From the NCBI GenBank assembly GCA_020848545.1, contig JADLHZ010000009.1, positions 84,676 through 148,675 of the forward strand: 64,000 nucleotides of DNA. Reading direction: 5' to 3'. Numbering within the stretch: position 1 is the stretch's first letter; each line of letters begins with the position of its first letter. Below the pieces are notes generated by a model. The model worked only from the letters and a program-made list of their open reading frames with translations, had not been told where the DNA came from and searched no databases. This DNA comes from Deltaproteobacteria bacterium (lineage in GTDB: Bacteria > Myxococcota > JADLHZ01). Of the stretch, positions 53,301 to 61,900 are shown piece after piece. The translations under genes were made by a program, and so were the position numbers.

Positions 53301-53717
53301 CTTGTCGGCGATGGCGAGGACGTTCCACTTCCCCTGTTGCATCTCGAGCGTGACGCTCGGCACGTCGAGCGCCACCTCGTCTACGGCGACCTTCTTATCG
53401 AGCAGCGGCCACAGCCGATAGCCGACGCGCGCTTCCTTCAGCGTGAGGACGTTCTCTTTGTAGTCCGACGTCGGCGGCCCGACCGTCAGATCCTTGATGA
53501 CGATGCCCTTCAACAGGCGCAGCTCGACGCGGCCGAGCGAGACGTCGAGCGGCACGTGCTGCTTCAGCTGCGAGCGCACGAGCGCGGTCAGGCGCTCATC
53601 GGTATAATAGAGCCGGATGCCGACGAGCCCTAGGATGACGAGCACCAGCGTCGCGAGCGCGGTCAGGACGAGCCACTTGATGACGCGCTTCCACGCTCGC
53701 ACTTGCTTTGGACTCAT
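50364..53717 (-). CDS. AsmA/YdbH-like intermembrane protein
   Basis: 1117 residues. A single N-terminal transmembrane helix (about 14-35, IKWLVLTALATLVLVILGLV) is followed by a long, repetitive beta-strand-rich periplasmic region with the alternating pattern of AsmA/TamB/YdbH proteins (LGRVELRLLKGIVIKDLTVG; LNVQIGDMTLKNLSGTLPFA). SQPA linkers occur near 145-160. AsmA-like proteins form hydrophobic grooves bridging inner and outer membranes for phospholipid transport. The neighbouring DUF1318 gene makes YdbH the closest functional analogue. The first gene of the operon with DUF1318 and CHAT genes, divergent from the gene at 53778. Confidence 0.85.
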   Translation of the reverse strand: MSPKQVRAWKRVIKWLVLTALATLVLVILGLVGIRLYYTDERLTALVRSQLKQHVPLDVSLGRVELRLLKGIVIKDLTVGPPTSDYKENVLTLKEARVGYRLWPLLDKKVAVDEVALDVPSVTLEMQQGKWNVLAIADKFAGEPPASQPATAPASQPASQPEDTDGIGVEINLKAFTIDEFSARVLSPEIEAALDHLSLRVNGRYTGLDGAAHAELYIGDDTHGPSQVHAVLAGTGAADLEMKTTLIADAPSLSQATVDLQIAIEKARGEMAGFRLPSAKIALATKAAANLLTQKADVERLSLTVGDMLTIAMKASAGDFLGDVDIKVDQADLDADIDEVLALLPKGMVPVTASGSLHLRDVAVRARLSELTALTPFDAKLGLKLQNVAAQGSGFRVAGTNASLAAVLTRTGSLDADLGLDAGEIEAGGAKVTKAGLALSAKGPASALQAKLTRPLVAKLDLRVPSVALASPSLNVETTTVTLDATLFDFAANGADATVTVAVGNARYETPELGALSVPLKLALKASRRAPALQIEALTLDVADVVKLALAGSVVQKPKGVFDLGLTLALADVALKKLVAIAPTKLREQLSGYEADGSLGLNVAIKGPVTADIGKHFAQAPLDLLDAGTPFELQAALAWKGIAARYGEYRVGGSNGSIGVQTRPKRSGLAVEIGLGHFVMSGDMPATLDDAMLTLDASYENGEAFGAGNIRLGKVEAPTQLTMALKETALDYDLAYARGGEVAVNRIALSIPTLGAAIMLRGRMFKPERVVATKAWENPTWKGIVGDLALNVDVDLPQKSKLLPKNDMLLGGGVGLELDGSLADGHVKLAGALKTKQLNVQIGDMTLKNLSGTLPFAQDAMKTAEGVRLVLSKEDILKQKPRIAYYSDLRSYGRDDDSLRIERFTQGRTDISRIALNGRLASGMLLVDHFSLEALTGDLEGQLALQFGADKVLRLSAGAKFSNIDLSVLSKTPPGPTSQINGNLSLNLQWGEKLQEIDATNINLTRIGREMLSQLILALDPDQKNEKLQNTRKQIESLRAKINLLRVSIIHNTANFDLDATTKLDFFANLVGQRMINTDLLRRQPINAYLEQYLVRPMAGVYSLMPGWKLEPQGSVE

Positions 53718-53777
53718 GGCCTCGGTAATCGCGACTGGTCGAAACGGTCCGACCCCTACAATTTAGGAGCTTTTCTC

Positions 53778-54479
53778 ATGGCTTCCACTTTCGTTGCCAT
53801 CGCCCCGCTGGTGTCGCTCTTAGTCGCCGGAGATCCGGTGCTCGTCAAGGCAGGGGACGCCTATAAAGACGGCATCGTCAGCGTGGCGGCCAAGGCGCCC
53901 AAAGAAGTGACCTTGAAGGTGTTGAAGGGTGAGGCGAAGGCCGTCGCCGACTTCTTGAAAGAGAAGCTCACGGGCGCCGAGGTCAGCGTCACCGGCGAGA
54001 CGATCAAAGTGAAGGGCCTCGGCGAGAAGGACGCGCTCGACAAGATCGCCGCGCTCGAGTTCGACGCGATCCCAGCGTTGGCCATGGACTCGCCCGAAGC
54101 CGGCGGATCGATCCGCGTCGGCCGCGCCGCCGAGCTGCCTGCCGGCGCCGCCCCAAACGACGACACCGAGCGCTTCAAGGCCCTGGTCGTCGGCGTCACC
54201 CGCGGCGCCTTTCCGGTCGTCACCTTGAAGATCAAGGTCGTCGGCGCGCCGAAGTCGGTCGAGCTGCAAAAGAAGATGAAGAAGATCACTTACATCACGG
54301 CGCCGGTCGCGCTCGGGCAGACCAAGGACGGCCCGGACCTCGCGAACCCGCTGACCCAGCGCAATCTCATCGCGACCTACCTGCGCGCGGGTGACAACGT
54401 GCTCGTCCACGTGACCGAGCTGAAGGACAAGCCGGCGCCCGACAACTACGTCATCGACTACATCGAACGCCTGCCGTGA
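53778..54479 (+). CDS. Exported protein of unknown function
   Basis: 233 residues from ATG 53778, with TTAGGAGC 9 bp upstream. A short hydrophobic N-terminus (FVAIAPLVSLLVAG) looks like a signal peptide. The body has two small alpha/beta modules: VTLKVLKGEAKAVADFLKEK...VSVTGETIKVKGLGEKDALD resembles the repeated beta-alpha-beta units of secretin N-domains or ribosomal-like folds, and the rest (VVTLKIKVVG, RAGDNVLVHVTELK, APDNYVIDYIERLP) is beta-rich. Not assignable to a family. The next gene's GTG overlaps its stop. Confidence 0.6.
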   Translation: MASTFVAIAPLVSLLVAGDPVLVKAGDAYKDGIVSVAAKAPKEVTLKVLKGEAKAVADFLKEKLTGAEVSVTGETIKVKGLGEKDALDKIAALEFDAIPALAMDSPEAGGSIRVGRAAELPAGAAPNDDTERFKALVVGVTRGAFPVVTLKIKVVGAPKSVELQKKMKKITYITAPVALGQTKDGPDLANPLTQRNLIATYLRAGDNVLVHVTELKDKPAPDNYVIDYIERLP

Positions 54480-55624
54480 GCCGCGCCCCGGTCCACGTCG
54501 TCTATGGCGGCGCGCACCTATTCAAAGAAGACACGCCGCAAAAGCTCGCGCAGATCGCCGAGCGCACCTTCGCCGCGCACTGCAAAGACGCGGTCGCACT
54601 GAGTGAGCTCTTGGGCCTCGGGCTCGACAGCGACGCGGCTGCGCCGGTCTACGATCGTGTCGCCAAGAAGCTCGCGACGCCGGCCGCCGTCGAAGACTTC
54701 CGCATCGACTTCGAAGACGGCTACGGCGTGCGTTCGCCCGCCGACGAAGACCACGACGCCGAACGTGCGGGCGCCGCGCTTCGCCAGTGCACGACGCGGC
54801 CGGCGTTCATCGGCCTGCGCACGAAGCCGTTCGCGGGTGCCACGCGCGATCGGGCGCGGCGGACGCTCGATCTCTTCCTGAAAGCCGCTGGCGACACGCG
54901 CGGCCTGACGCTGACGATCCCGAAGGTCACGCACCCGCATGAAGTCGAAGAAGCGGCGGCGGCGCTCGGCGATGGGATGACGCTCGAGCTGATGATCGAG
55001 AGCAAAGCGGCGATCATCTGCGGCGCCGGCTTCGCGCTGCCGGATCTCATCGCCGCCGGCGGTGGTCGGGTGTCTTCTGTGCACTTTGGCGCCTACGATT
55101 TTCTCTCGGCGCACGACATCGCCGCGAGCGAGCAGCGCCTCGATCACCCGCTGTGCGATCGCGCGCGCGAGTTGATGTTGATGACGAGCACGGTGCGCGT
55201 CGCCGACGGCGCCACGAGCTTTCTGCCGGTGCCGGCGGACGATCGTGCGATCGTGTCGCAGGCGTTGTGGCTGCACGCGCGCAACGTCCGCCGCGCGCTC
55301 GCGACCGGCATCTACCAAGGTTGGGACTTGCACCCGGCGCAGCTCGTCGCGCGCTACGGCGCCGTCTACGCCTTCTTCCTGCAGAACAAGGACGCCTCGG
55401 CCGAACGTTTGAAGCGCTTCATCGCAACGGCGGCGCAAGCGCAGGTGAATGGCGGCGTGTTCGACGACGCTGCGACCGCGCTCGGCCTCGTCAGCTTCTT
55501 CTTGCGTGGCTTCTACGCCGGCGCGTTCGACGAGAGCGACGTGGCGCAGACAGGGGCCACTGTCGCGCAGCTCGAGCAGCGATCGTTCGCGGCGCTCGTG
55601 AACGCTCAGCCCGCGAGCGCGTAG
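54476..55624 (+). CDS. HpcH/HpaI aldolase / citrate-lyase-beta-like protein
   Basis: 382 residues, TIM-barrel enzyme of the CitE/HpaI superfamily, nearest to the DUF6986 group. Features: RIDFEDGYGVRSPADEDHDA (metal-binding acidic residues), AFIGLRTKPF (active-site Arg), LTIPKVTH, LELMIESKAAI (metal-binding Glu), VSSVHFGAYDFLSAHDI, YQGWDLHPAQLVARYGAVYA. Members cleave or form C-C bonds of CoA or keto-acid substrates; the physiological reaction here is not inferable. It begins at GTG overlapping the preceding stop, and its 3' end overlaps the convergent ATPase gene by 19 bp. Confidence 0.82.
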   Translation: MSRAPVHVVYGGAHLFKEDTPQKLAQIAERTFAAHCKDAVALSELLGLGLDSDAAAPVYDRVAKKLATPAAVEDFRIDFEDGYGVRSPADEDHDAERAGAALRQCTTRPAFIGLRTKPFAGATRDRARRTLDLFLKAAGDTRGLTLTIPKVTHPHEVEEAAAALGDGMTLELMIESKAAIICGAGFALPDLIAAGGGRVSSVHFGAYDFLSAHDIAASEQRLDHPLCDRARELMLMTSTVRVADGATSFLPVPADDRAIVSQALWLHARNVRRALATGIYQGWDLHPAQLVARYGAVYAFFLQNKDASAERLKRFIATAAQAQVNGGVFDDAATALGLVSFFLRGFYAGAFDESDVAQTGATVAQLEQRSFAALVNAQPASA

Positions 55625-56850
55625 GTCTCGAGAAACTCTAGCGTGCTGCGCACCGCGGGCTGCGCGTCGACGATGTAGATCGGCGTCTTCAGCGCCCACG
55701 CCACGCGGATCGCTTCGTAGAGCAGCGCGTGAATGAAGCTTTGCGTGACGATCTCGAAGTTGCGAAAATTGAGCGCGATGGCCTGCTTGCGCGCGAGGTG
55801 CGGCACCAGTTTTTTCTGGGCGTACGCCTGCGCCTCGGCGGTGTTCTCGGACGCGACGTCGACCAAGATCTCTGAGGTGCCAGACGGCGGCTTTTGAAAC
55901 AGGAGCCACTTATGCAGCGCGCGCCCGGGCATGCGATCCTTCGCGCGTTGGTTGATGACTTCGATCATGGGCCCATAAACATGCACAGATGCGACCGGCG
56001 CTTCGAACACGACGAGCGTCCCTGGGTATTGCGCGCCGCCGCCGAGAAAAGACAGCTGATGGTTGGTGGGATCCTCGCGATCGCCGCGCAGGAACAACGA
56101 CGCCCCGCGCGACGCGACCAGCATCGTCCCGGCCGTCAACTTGGCCATCTCGGCGACGAAGAAGAGCCCGAGCCCGGCGTTGCCCGAGGTCCCCGTGAGG
56201 CCCTCCTCGAAGGTCCCCGAGATGTGCGGCTGGATCGCTTTTTCCAGCGCCGTCCGCGGATCCGAGAGCGTCGGGTGCTTGGCCAAGAGCGCGCTCTGAA
56301 TGCCGATGCCGTTGTCGGCGACGGCGACTTGGATGCGCTTCTCGCCGGCGTCCATGCGCTGCGCGACGACGACGCCACCGAGCGGATCGCGGCTGTGCTG
56401 CACGGCGTTTCGCAAGAGCTCGACGACGACGTGAAAGATCGTCTTCGCCGCCGCGTCTTCCGCTGACGATCGCACCACCAAGTCCGAGGTGTTGCGGGCG
56501 ACGCCGTCGATCTGCGGAAAGTTCGGGTAGGCGACCGACTGCATGCGCACGGTGCGCCGCGGCTGATGCGCGAGCCCGCTGTCTTTGCCTTCGACCACGT
56601 CCTCGAAGCCGATGGCGTGCGCAAACTTGGCGGCGCTCGACCCCGCCGAGAGCGAGGTGTCGATGTGCTCGCCGCTCGACTTCTTCCGGCCGAGCGCCGC
56701 CAGGGCCACGATCGCCCACGGGTGCAGGAGCTCGAAGTCGTCGAGGCGAAGCGCGCCGCCCATGACCGTCGACAACCAGACGAGAAACGCTTCCGGCTCC
56801 TCGAGCGTCACCCGACGGAGATGCGCTGGCGGTGTGACGAGCCCGGTCAT
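55606..56850 (-). CDS. GHKL ATPase flanked by STAS-like domains
   Basis: 414 residues from ATG 56850. The N-terminal ~120 residues (LRLDDFELLHPWAIVALAAL) resemble a STAS-like module. The central GHKL ATP-binding fold shows the N box FHVVVELLRNAVQHS, G1 VADNGIGIQ and G2 GNAGLGLFFVAEM. The C-terminal ~90 residues (KQAIALNFRNFEIVTQSFIH) match the STAS-like DUF4325 type. No phospho-acceptor His/dimerisation domain or sensor is seen, so it is more like an anti-sigma/partner-switch kinase than a classical sensor kinase. It is monocistronic, preceded by a 400-bp gap. Confidence 0.78.
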   Translation of the reverse strand: MTGLVTPPAHLRRVTLEEPEAFLVWLSTVMGGALRLDDFELLHPWAIVALAALGRKKSSGEHIDTSLSAGSSAAKFAHAIGFEDVVEGKDSGLAHQPRRTVRMQSVAYPNFPQIDGVARNTSDLVVRSSAEDAAAKTIFHVVVELLRNAVQHSRDPLGGVVVAQRMDAGEKRIQVAVADNGIGIQSALLAKHPTLSDPRTALEKAIQPHISGTFEEGLTGTSGNAGLGLFFVAEMAKLTAGTMLVASRGASLFLRGDREDPTNHQLSFLGGGAQYPGTLVVFEAPVASVHVYGPMIEVINQRAKDRMPGRALHKWLLFQKPPSGTSEILVDVASENTAEAQAYAQKKLVPHLARKQAIALNFRNFEIVTQSFIHALLYEAIRVAWALKTPIYIVDAQPAVRSTLEFLETYALAG

Positions 56851-57252
56851 TGTGCGAAGCGTCGCATGGCGGAGTGGCGAGTGTCCAACCTCGCTCAGTT
56901 CGGGCCCGTCCCTGAATCGCAAACGCTGTCGCAAACGCAAACGAAAGACGCTGTCGCGGACGCGGACGACCCTGCGTCAGTCGCGAATCATGACGGAAGA
57001 TGCGAAGATCTACGGGAAACCCCGCATTGATCAACGAGCTGAAATATCACCAATAACGAGGAATGCCCGAAGTAATTCATTAAGCAGAGTAGCCATACCT
57101 GTCTCTACAGTGTGGGAAAGAGCAGAAGATTCGATGGCGATTTTTGAACGACAGGGTCAGACTTCTTAAACCTTACGAAACGTCCTGCATCTCTTCCGCA
57201 GTCATCGCGAAGAGGGCCGGCTCGCGTTCTGAGGGGAAGAGGGGGATCGGTC
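56851..57252. other. Intergenic region with a locally AT-richer segment
   Basis: No gene on either strand. Short direct repeats around CGCAAACG and GACGCTGTCGC occur at 56927-56970. Bases ~57020-57180 are visibly less GC-rich than the rest of the window. TTGAAC (57144-57149), 17 bp, TAAACC (57167-57172) is a weak sigma-70-type candidate for the downstream Cys-rich lipoprotein gene. Confidence 0.5.
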
Positions 57253-58950
57253 ATGGCCGCGCGTTGCTTCTGGCGCTGCGAATGGCTCGCGTTCGCCGTC
57301 GCTGTTTCAGGTTGCGCCACGAAAGTCGAAGTGTCGCCGCCAGCGACGGAGGTCAGCGAGGCGGCAGGAACGCGGGGCGACGATGCGCCGGAAAGCCGTA
57401 CGCCGGATCGAGATCGAGGCGAGCCCCGCAGTGACGACAATGAAAGGCACGAGAGCGCACCAAACGGAAGCGAGCCCCGCGAGAACGAGGGCGACGCTGC
57501 TAGCGCGTGCGCGAGTGCGAGCATCGTCATCCCGCCCGCAGTCCACGCGGCGTGCCCGTGCAACGACGCGTGGAAGAATCATGGTCAGTACGTCTCTTGC
57601 GTCGCACACAAGACGAACGAGTTGCGCAAGCAAGGCGTCATCACCGGCGCTCAGAAAAGCGCGATCCAATCCGCTGCGGCGTGCTCCTCGTGTGGCAAAG
57701 CGTGCGACGTGTCTCGATGCAACGACAGCGATGCATGCACGACGGACGCGTGCGCAAACGGCGCCTGTACCCACGTGCCCGTTCCAATCGACGACGCCGT
57801 CGAGTGCACGATCGACTCCTGCGATAGCACCACGGGCGTGCGACACGCGCCCCTAGCCGCCGGCACAGCGTGCGGCATCGGCAACACGAACGTTTGCCAA
57901 GGCATCGAAGCCTGCGACGGTGCAGGAGCGTGCGTCGCGTTGCCGCCGCCCGAGAGCGCACTTTGCCCGCGAACCATCATGTCGAACGATCCGCTCATCT
58001 CTCTTGCGCGCTTGGATCTCGCCGCTGGCGCCGCGCCGCTGTCGCAAAGCTTCGCGCTGCAGGTGAGCGCCGTGCTTGCGCCCGGGCAACGCTTCGACAG
58101 CAACTTCGGCCCGCTCGTCGCTGCGAGCTACGCCATCGACTTCGATCCCGTCGGCCACGGCGGCGACTATTTGTTCCCGGCCACCACCCCGTGCACAGTC
58201 GCGACGATACCATTCGATCTGACGCGCTACCGGACATCGCCCGCGGCGGTCCTCGCGCAAATCGCCGTCTATCAAGTGCTAGACCGCGCGGGCGGTGGTG
58301 TCACACTTGCTTCGATGGGTGTGCCGATCGCGGTCGACACCGTCACCGGCACCGTCAGTGTGTGCGTCAGCCACCTGAGCATTCTCGTCGCAACACTGCC
58401 GGCGACATGCCAGCCCGTCGAAATGAGCGCCTCCGCCGCCGGGAGCGGCCATGTTGCGCTCGCAGCGCCGGTGCCCTTCGTCCTGCCGGATGAAATCGAG
58501 TCGAGCGGAATCCTGTCGCTCGTCCTCACGTTCTTCGACGAGACCAGTCATGACGAGGTGCGATGTGGATACGTCGCGCTTTCGGGCGACGCGCAGCTCA
58601 TCGCGTGTTTGCCTGCGCGTCAACCCGCGCAGACCTACTTCAGCCGCACGTTCTCGCTCGACTTTGCTGGACTCGTCGGAAGCTTCGCGCGGTGGAGCGT
58701 CACGAACCCGGCTGTGAGTTGCGCCGACCGCGGCTACGACTGCGGGATCACACTCGACCAGTGTGGAGGCTACGCCGATTGCGGCCCCGCCCAATGTCCC
58801 GGCCTTTACAGCTGCACGGCGAACGTCTGCTCGGGTTGCACGCCCACAACTTGCGCGCGCGAGGGCGTCGCCTGCGGTCGCTTGTGGGACGAATGCAGCC
58901 TGTACGTCAGCTGCGGCACATGCTCGGCACGCGAGGGGGAGTGCTTATGA
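57253..58950 (+). CDS. Cys-rich lipoprotein
   Basis: 565 residues. The signal peptide ends in AVAVSGC (C21). An acidic, probably disordered linker spans to about 90. CNDSDACTTDACANGACTHV and ECTIDSCDSTTG are repeats of the type common in myxobacterial and other surface proteins. A beta-rich domain (about 240-480, ATIPFDLTRYRTSP, VSVCVSHLSILVATL) is ZU5/autoproteolysis-domain-like in flavour. A second Cys-rich tail (CADRGYDCGITLDQCGGYAD, TCAREGVACGRLWDECSLY) ends the protein. Its stop overlaps the ATG of the YD-repeat gene (ATGA), so the two are co-translated and probably act together on the cell surface. Confidence 0.8.
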   Translation: MAARCFWRCEWLAFAVAVSGCATKVEVSPPATEVSEAAGTRGDDAPESRTPDRDRGEPRSDDNERHESAPNGSEPRENEGDAASACASASIVIPPAVHAACPCNDAWKNHGQYVSCVAHKTNELRKQGVITGAQKSAIQSAAACSSCGKACDVSRCNDSDACTTDACANGACTHVPVPIDDAVECTIDSCDSTTGVRHAPLAAGTACGIGNTNVCQGIEACDGAGACVALPPPESALCPRTIMSNDPLISLARLDLAAGAAPLSQSFALQVSAVLAPGQRFDSNFGPLVAASYAIDFDPVGHGGDYLFPATTPCTVATIPFDLTRYRTSPAAVLAQIAVYQVLDRAGGGVTLASMGVPIAVDTVTGTVSVCVSHLSILVATLPATCQPVEMSASAAGSGHVALAAPVPFVLPDEIESSGILSLVLTFFDETSHDEVRCGYVALSGDAQLIACLPARQPAQTYFSRTFSLDFAGLVGSFARWSVTNPAVSCADRGYDCGITLDQCGGYADCGPAQCPGLYSCTANVCSGCTPTTCAREGVACGRLWDECSLYVSCGTCSAREGECL

Positions 58951-61900
58951 GAGCGCCGGTGCGCGTGCTCGGGCATGTTGTTGTCGGGGCCTGTGCGCTT
59001 GTCTGCACGCGCGAGGTCCAAGCGGAAGCGCCCGAATGTCCGGCGTCGGCCGGCATTGGCATCACCAGCAGGGGCCCAGCCTGCGAAGCGGAACGCTGTG
59101 TCGCGAGGCAAGAAGTACAGGACTGCCTCACCGGAAACGTGGAGGAGACCATCTGCGCCGTTCAAGGTGGCGGTTGCGTGGAAGGGGCCGCTTGCGCAGC
59201 AAACGATCCCGCGCCGCCTTTGTTTTCGTCGCCGTGGGTCAACTGCGTCGAAGGCTTCTCCATGAGTCTTCAGAATGTCGGTTGCCAAGATCACGACAAC
59301 GAAGGGGACGCGATCGGCACTTGCGCCGATTGCGACGAATCCGATCCAGACGTCGGTTTGCCCGCGGCGGGCAACGAGTGCGATCCGCCGCCGGACAAGT
59401 GCGGCGGCGCCGGCGACACTTGCGGCGGCACGAGCGACTGCTGCCAAGACCAAGGCGGCCCCGTGCGGCCGCTCAACGGCACGATGTACTACACGCCGCC
59501 CGCGGATCTTTCCTTCGTCGACTCGCGTGGCAATACGATTGAGCTTTCGCGCAGCTATCAAAGCCGCATCGCGCGTTGGGATGAGGGCTTTGCTGCGCTC
59601 GGCGTGGGGGCGCTGAACCAGGGGTGGCGCTTCAATTTCGAAATGTATCTCTCGCTCGGGCGCGTGCGTACGGTGCAGAGAGTCACTGTGCACTTTGGCT
59701 CCGGCGATCACATCACCTTTCTTGGTCCGCAGCAGGCTGGTTCGGACACGTACATCTTCACGCAAGCCGGCACCGTGAGCGAAACCGGCGGTGCCTATCG
59801 CATGATGTGGAACCAAGCGACGCAGGAAATTCGCCTCATCGACTCGCGCGGGCGCGTCTTCGTTTTCGCGGGCTACGCGGGAGCGGCCCGTGAAGGGACG
59901 CGTGTGGCACTCAGCGCGATCATCGAGCCCAACGGCGCTCGCACCACGGTGACGCTCGACCCCGTCACGATGGCATTTCGCCGAGCACAGAACGAAGACG
60001 GGGTTCATCTCGCGCGCACGGATACGGCGAGCGGCTTCACAATCGATCTTGGTCGCGGTGCCACCACCATGACGAGCGTCGCCTACGAGATGGCGAACGT
60101 GCCGAGCATCGGCGCCGAAACCCACCGCACTTTGACGCGGGTGTCATGGCAAGACGGTCGCGATGAAACGCTACAGTACACGGCGAAGACAGCCGCTGGC
60201 GTCGCGTTCGACGCGCAGGTCTGGAGCAACATGGCCGTGACCCGCATCGGCTTTGTGCTGCCGGTGCGCTGGCAGTCATATATCTTGCTCAGCGAGGTCC
60301 GCGACGGTTTCGGATCGCTCGTCGAGAGGCACAGCCACAATACGCTCGGCCAAGTTGTGCGCACCGAGCGACCCGGTGAAACGTTGACCTTCGCTTACTC
60401 GGAGCTCACGGGCGATCCCGATCTGACGAGCAGGACGACGGTGACCAATACGGTGACTTCGGACATCCGCGTCTTCTACTTTAGAAAGAGCGTGCTCGTG
60501 CGCGCGTCGAGCAATTGCTCCGGTTGCTCCGACTTGAGCGAGACGAAGCGCGACACGCTTGGCCGACGCCAGGCGACCCGCGACAAGCGCGGCACATGGA
60601 CCGTGCTCAGCTTCGTCGGCGAGTCGAACCGCATTCAGCGTGAGACCGAAAACGGCGATCCAAGCGATCCCGGGGCGATTTTGGACGCGAGCACGTTTCG
60701 CACGCGTGAATACCAGTACCAGACGAACGATCCCTTCGCCGGCACCTACGATCCGATGGTGACGACGCGGCCGAGCGTGCTTGGCGGCAGCGCGGTGGAA
60801 GTGCGCCAGAGCTTCGATCCAAACGACGAGAACAATACGCAGCCTACGCCCCTGCTTCGCTTCCGCAAGACCACCGGCACGACGGCGAGCGACACCCAGT
60901 CCGACGATACGCGGTCGTTCGAAGCGGTAGAGAAGTGGACCTATACAAACGGCCGCCTGACGCGGCGTCTCTTCCCGCGCAGCACGGGCGAAGTCGGCGA
61001 CACCGCTCCCGAGGAAGAAGCGCGCACGTACCACGCAAACGATGGCAGCCTGAACGCGGGACGCCTCGAAACGATCGTGAGGCGCTGCGACGCCCCTCAG
61101 CCGGGAGCGCCGGTGTGCACGCTCACGACGTACTTTGCGGACTATGACGTTTTCGGCCACGCGCGAAGAGTCACCGAGCCCTCGGGCATCGTGCGCCGCT
61201 ACAGCTTCGGCACGACAGGGCTCTTGTTGTCTGAGAGCATTGAAGCGCCGGGCCGGGCGCCGCTCGCGACGACCTACACCTACGAACGGGCACGGTTGAC
61301 GAGCGTCACGACGAGCGAAGGCGTTCGCACGGAGCTTTTCTATGTGGCGCCGGGCCTCGCCGGCGACGGCCAGCTCCAACGCTCGACGAAAGTGCTCGCC
61401 ACGACCGGAGCGCTCATCGAAGAATCGCTCTACGAGTACACGGCGGCGGGGTTGCGCAAGAAGGAGAGCGTGTATGTTGGCGGCGTGCTGAAGCGGCGCG
61501 TCGAGTACGTCTATGGCCAAGATAGCCGCCTCAGTCGCATCTTGAAGTACACGGCCGACGCTGCGAGCCCAAGCGCCGTGCGGGATCTTTTCTACGACGC
61601 CGCGGGCGATATCAAAAAGATCGCGGATGAGAACCACGCGACGCTCGCGTCGCGCGATGAAGCGTCCGCCAACACCGACCACGAGCTCGACGCGCTCGGG
61701 CGGTTGAAGGAGGTGAAGCGCCGCATCGGCGCCGCGTGGACCACCGTCGCCACGTACTCTTACGACAGCGACGACAACTTGCGCTCGGTCGTCGACGGCA
61801 ACGGAAGGCAGACGCGTTATGTCTTCGACGACTTTCATCGCCTCGTGCGCGTCGAGTCGCCGGACTCGGGCGCGACGCGCTACCTTTATGATCGCAGTGG

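Noticed and set aside
56900..57000. CGCAAACG/GACGCTGTCGC direct repeats as a CRISPR or origin.
   Set aside because: Too few, too short and irregularly spaced; no DnaA-box cluster nearby.
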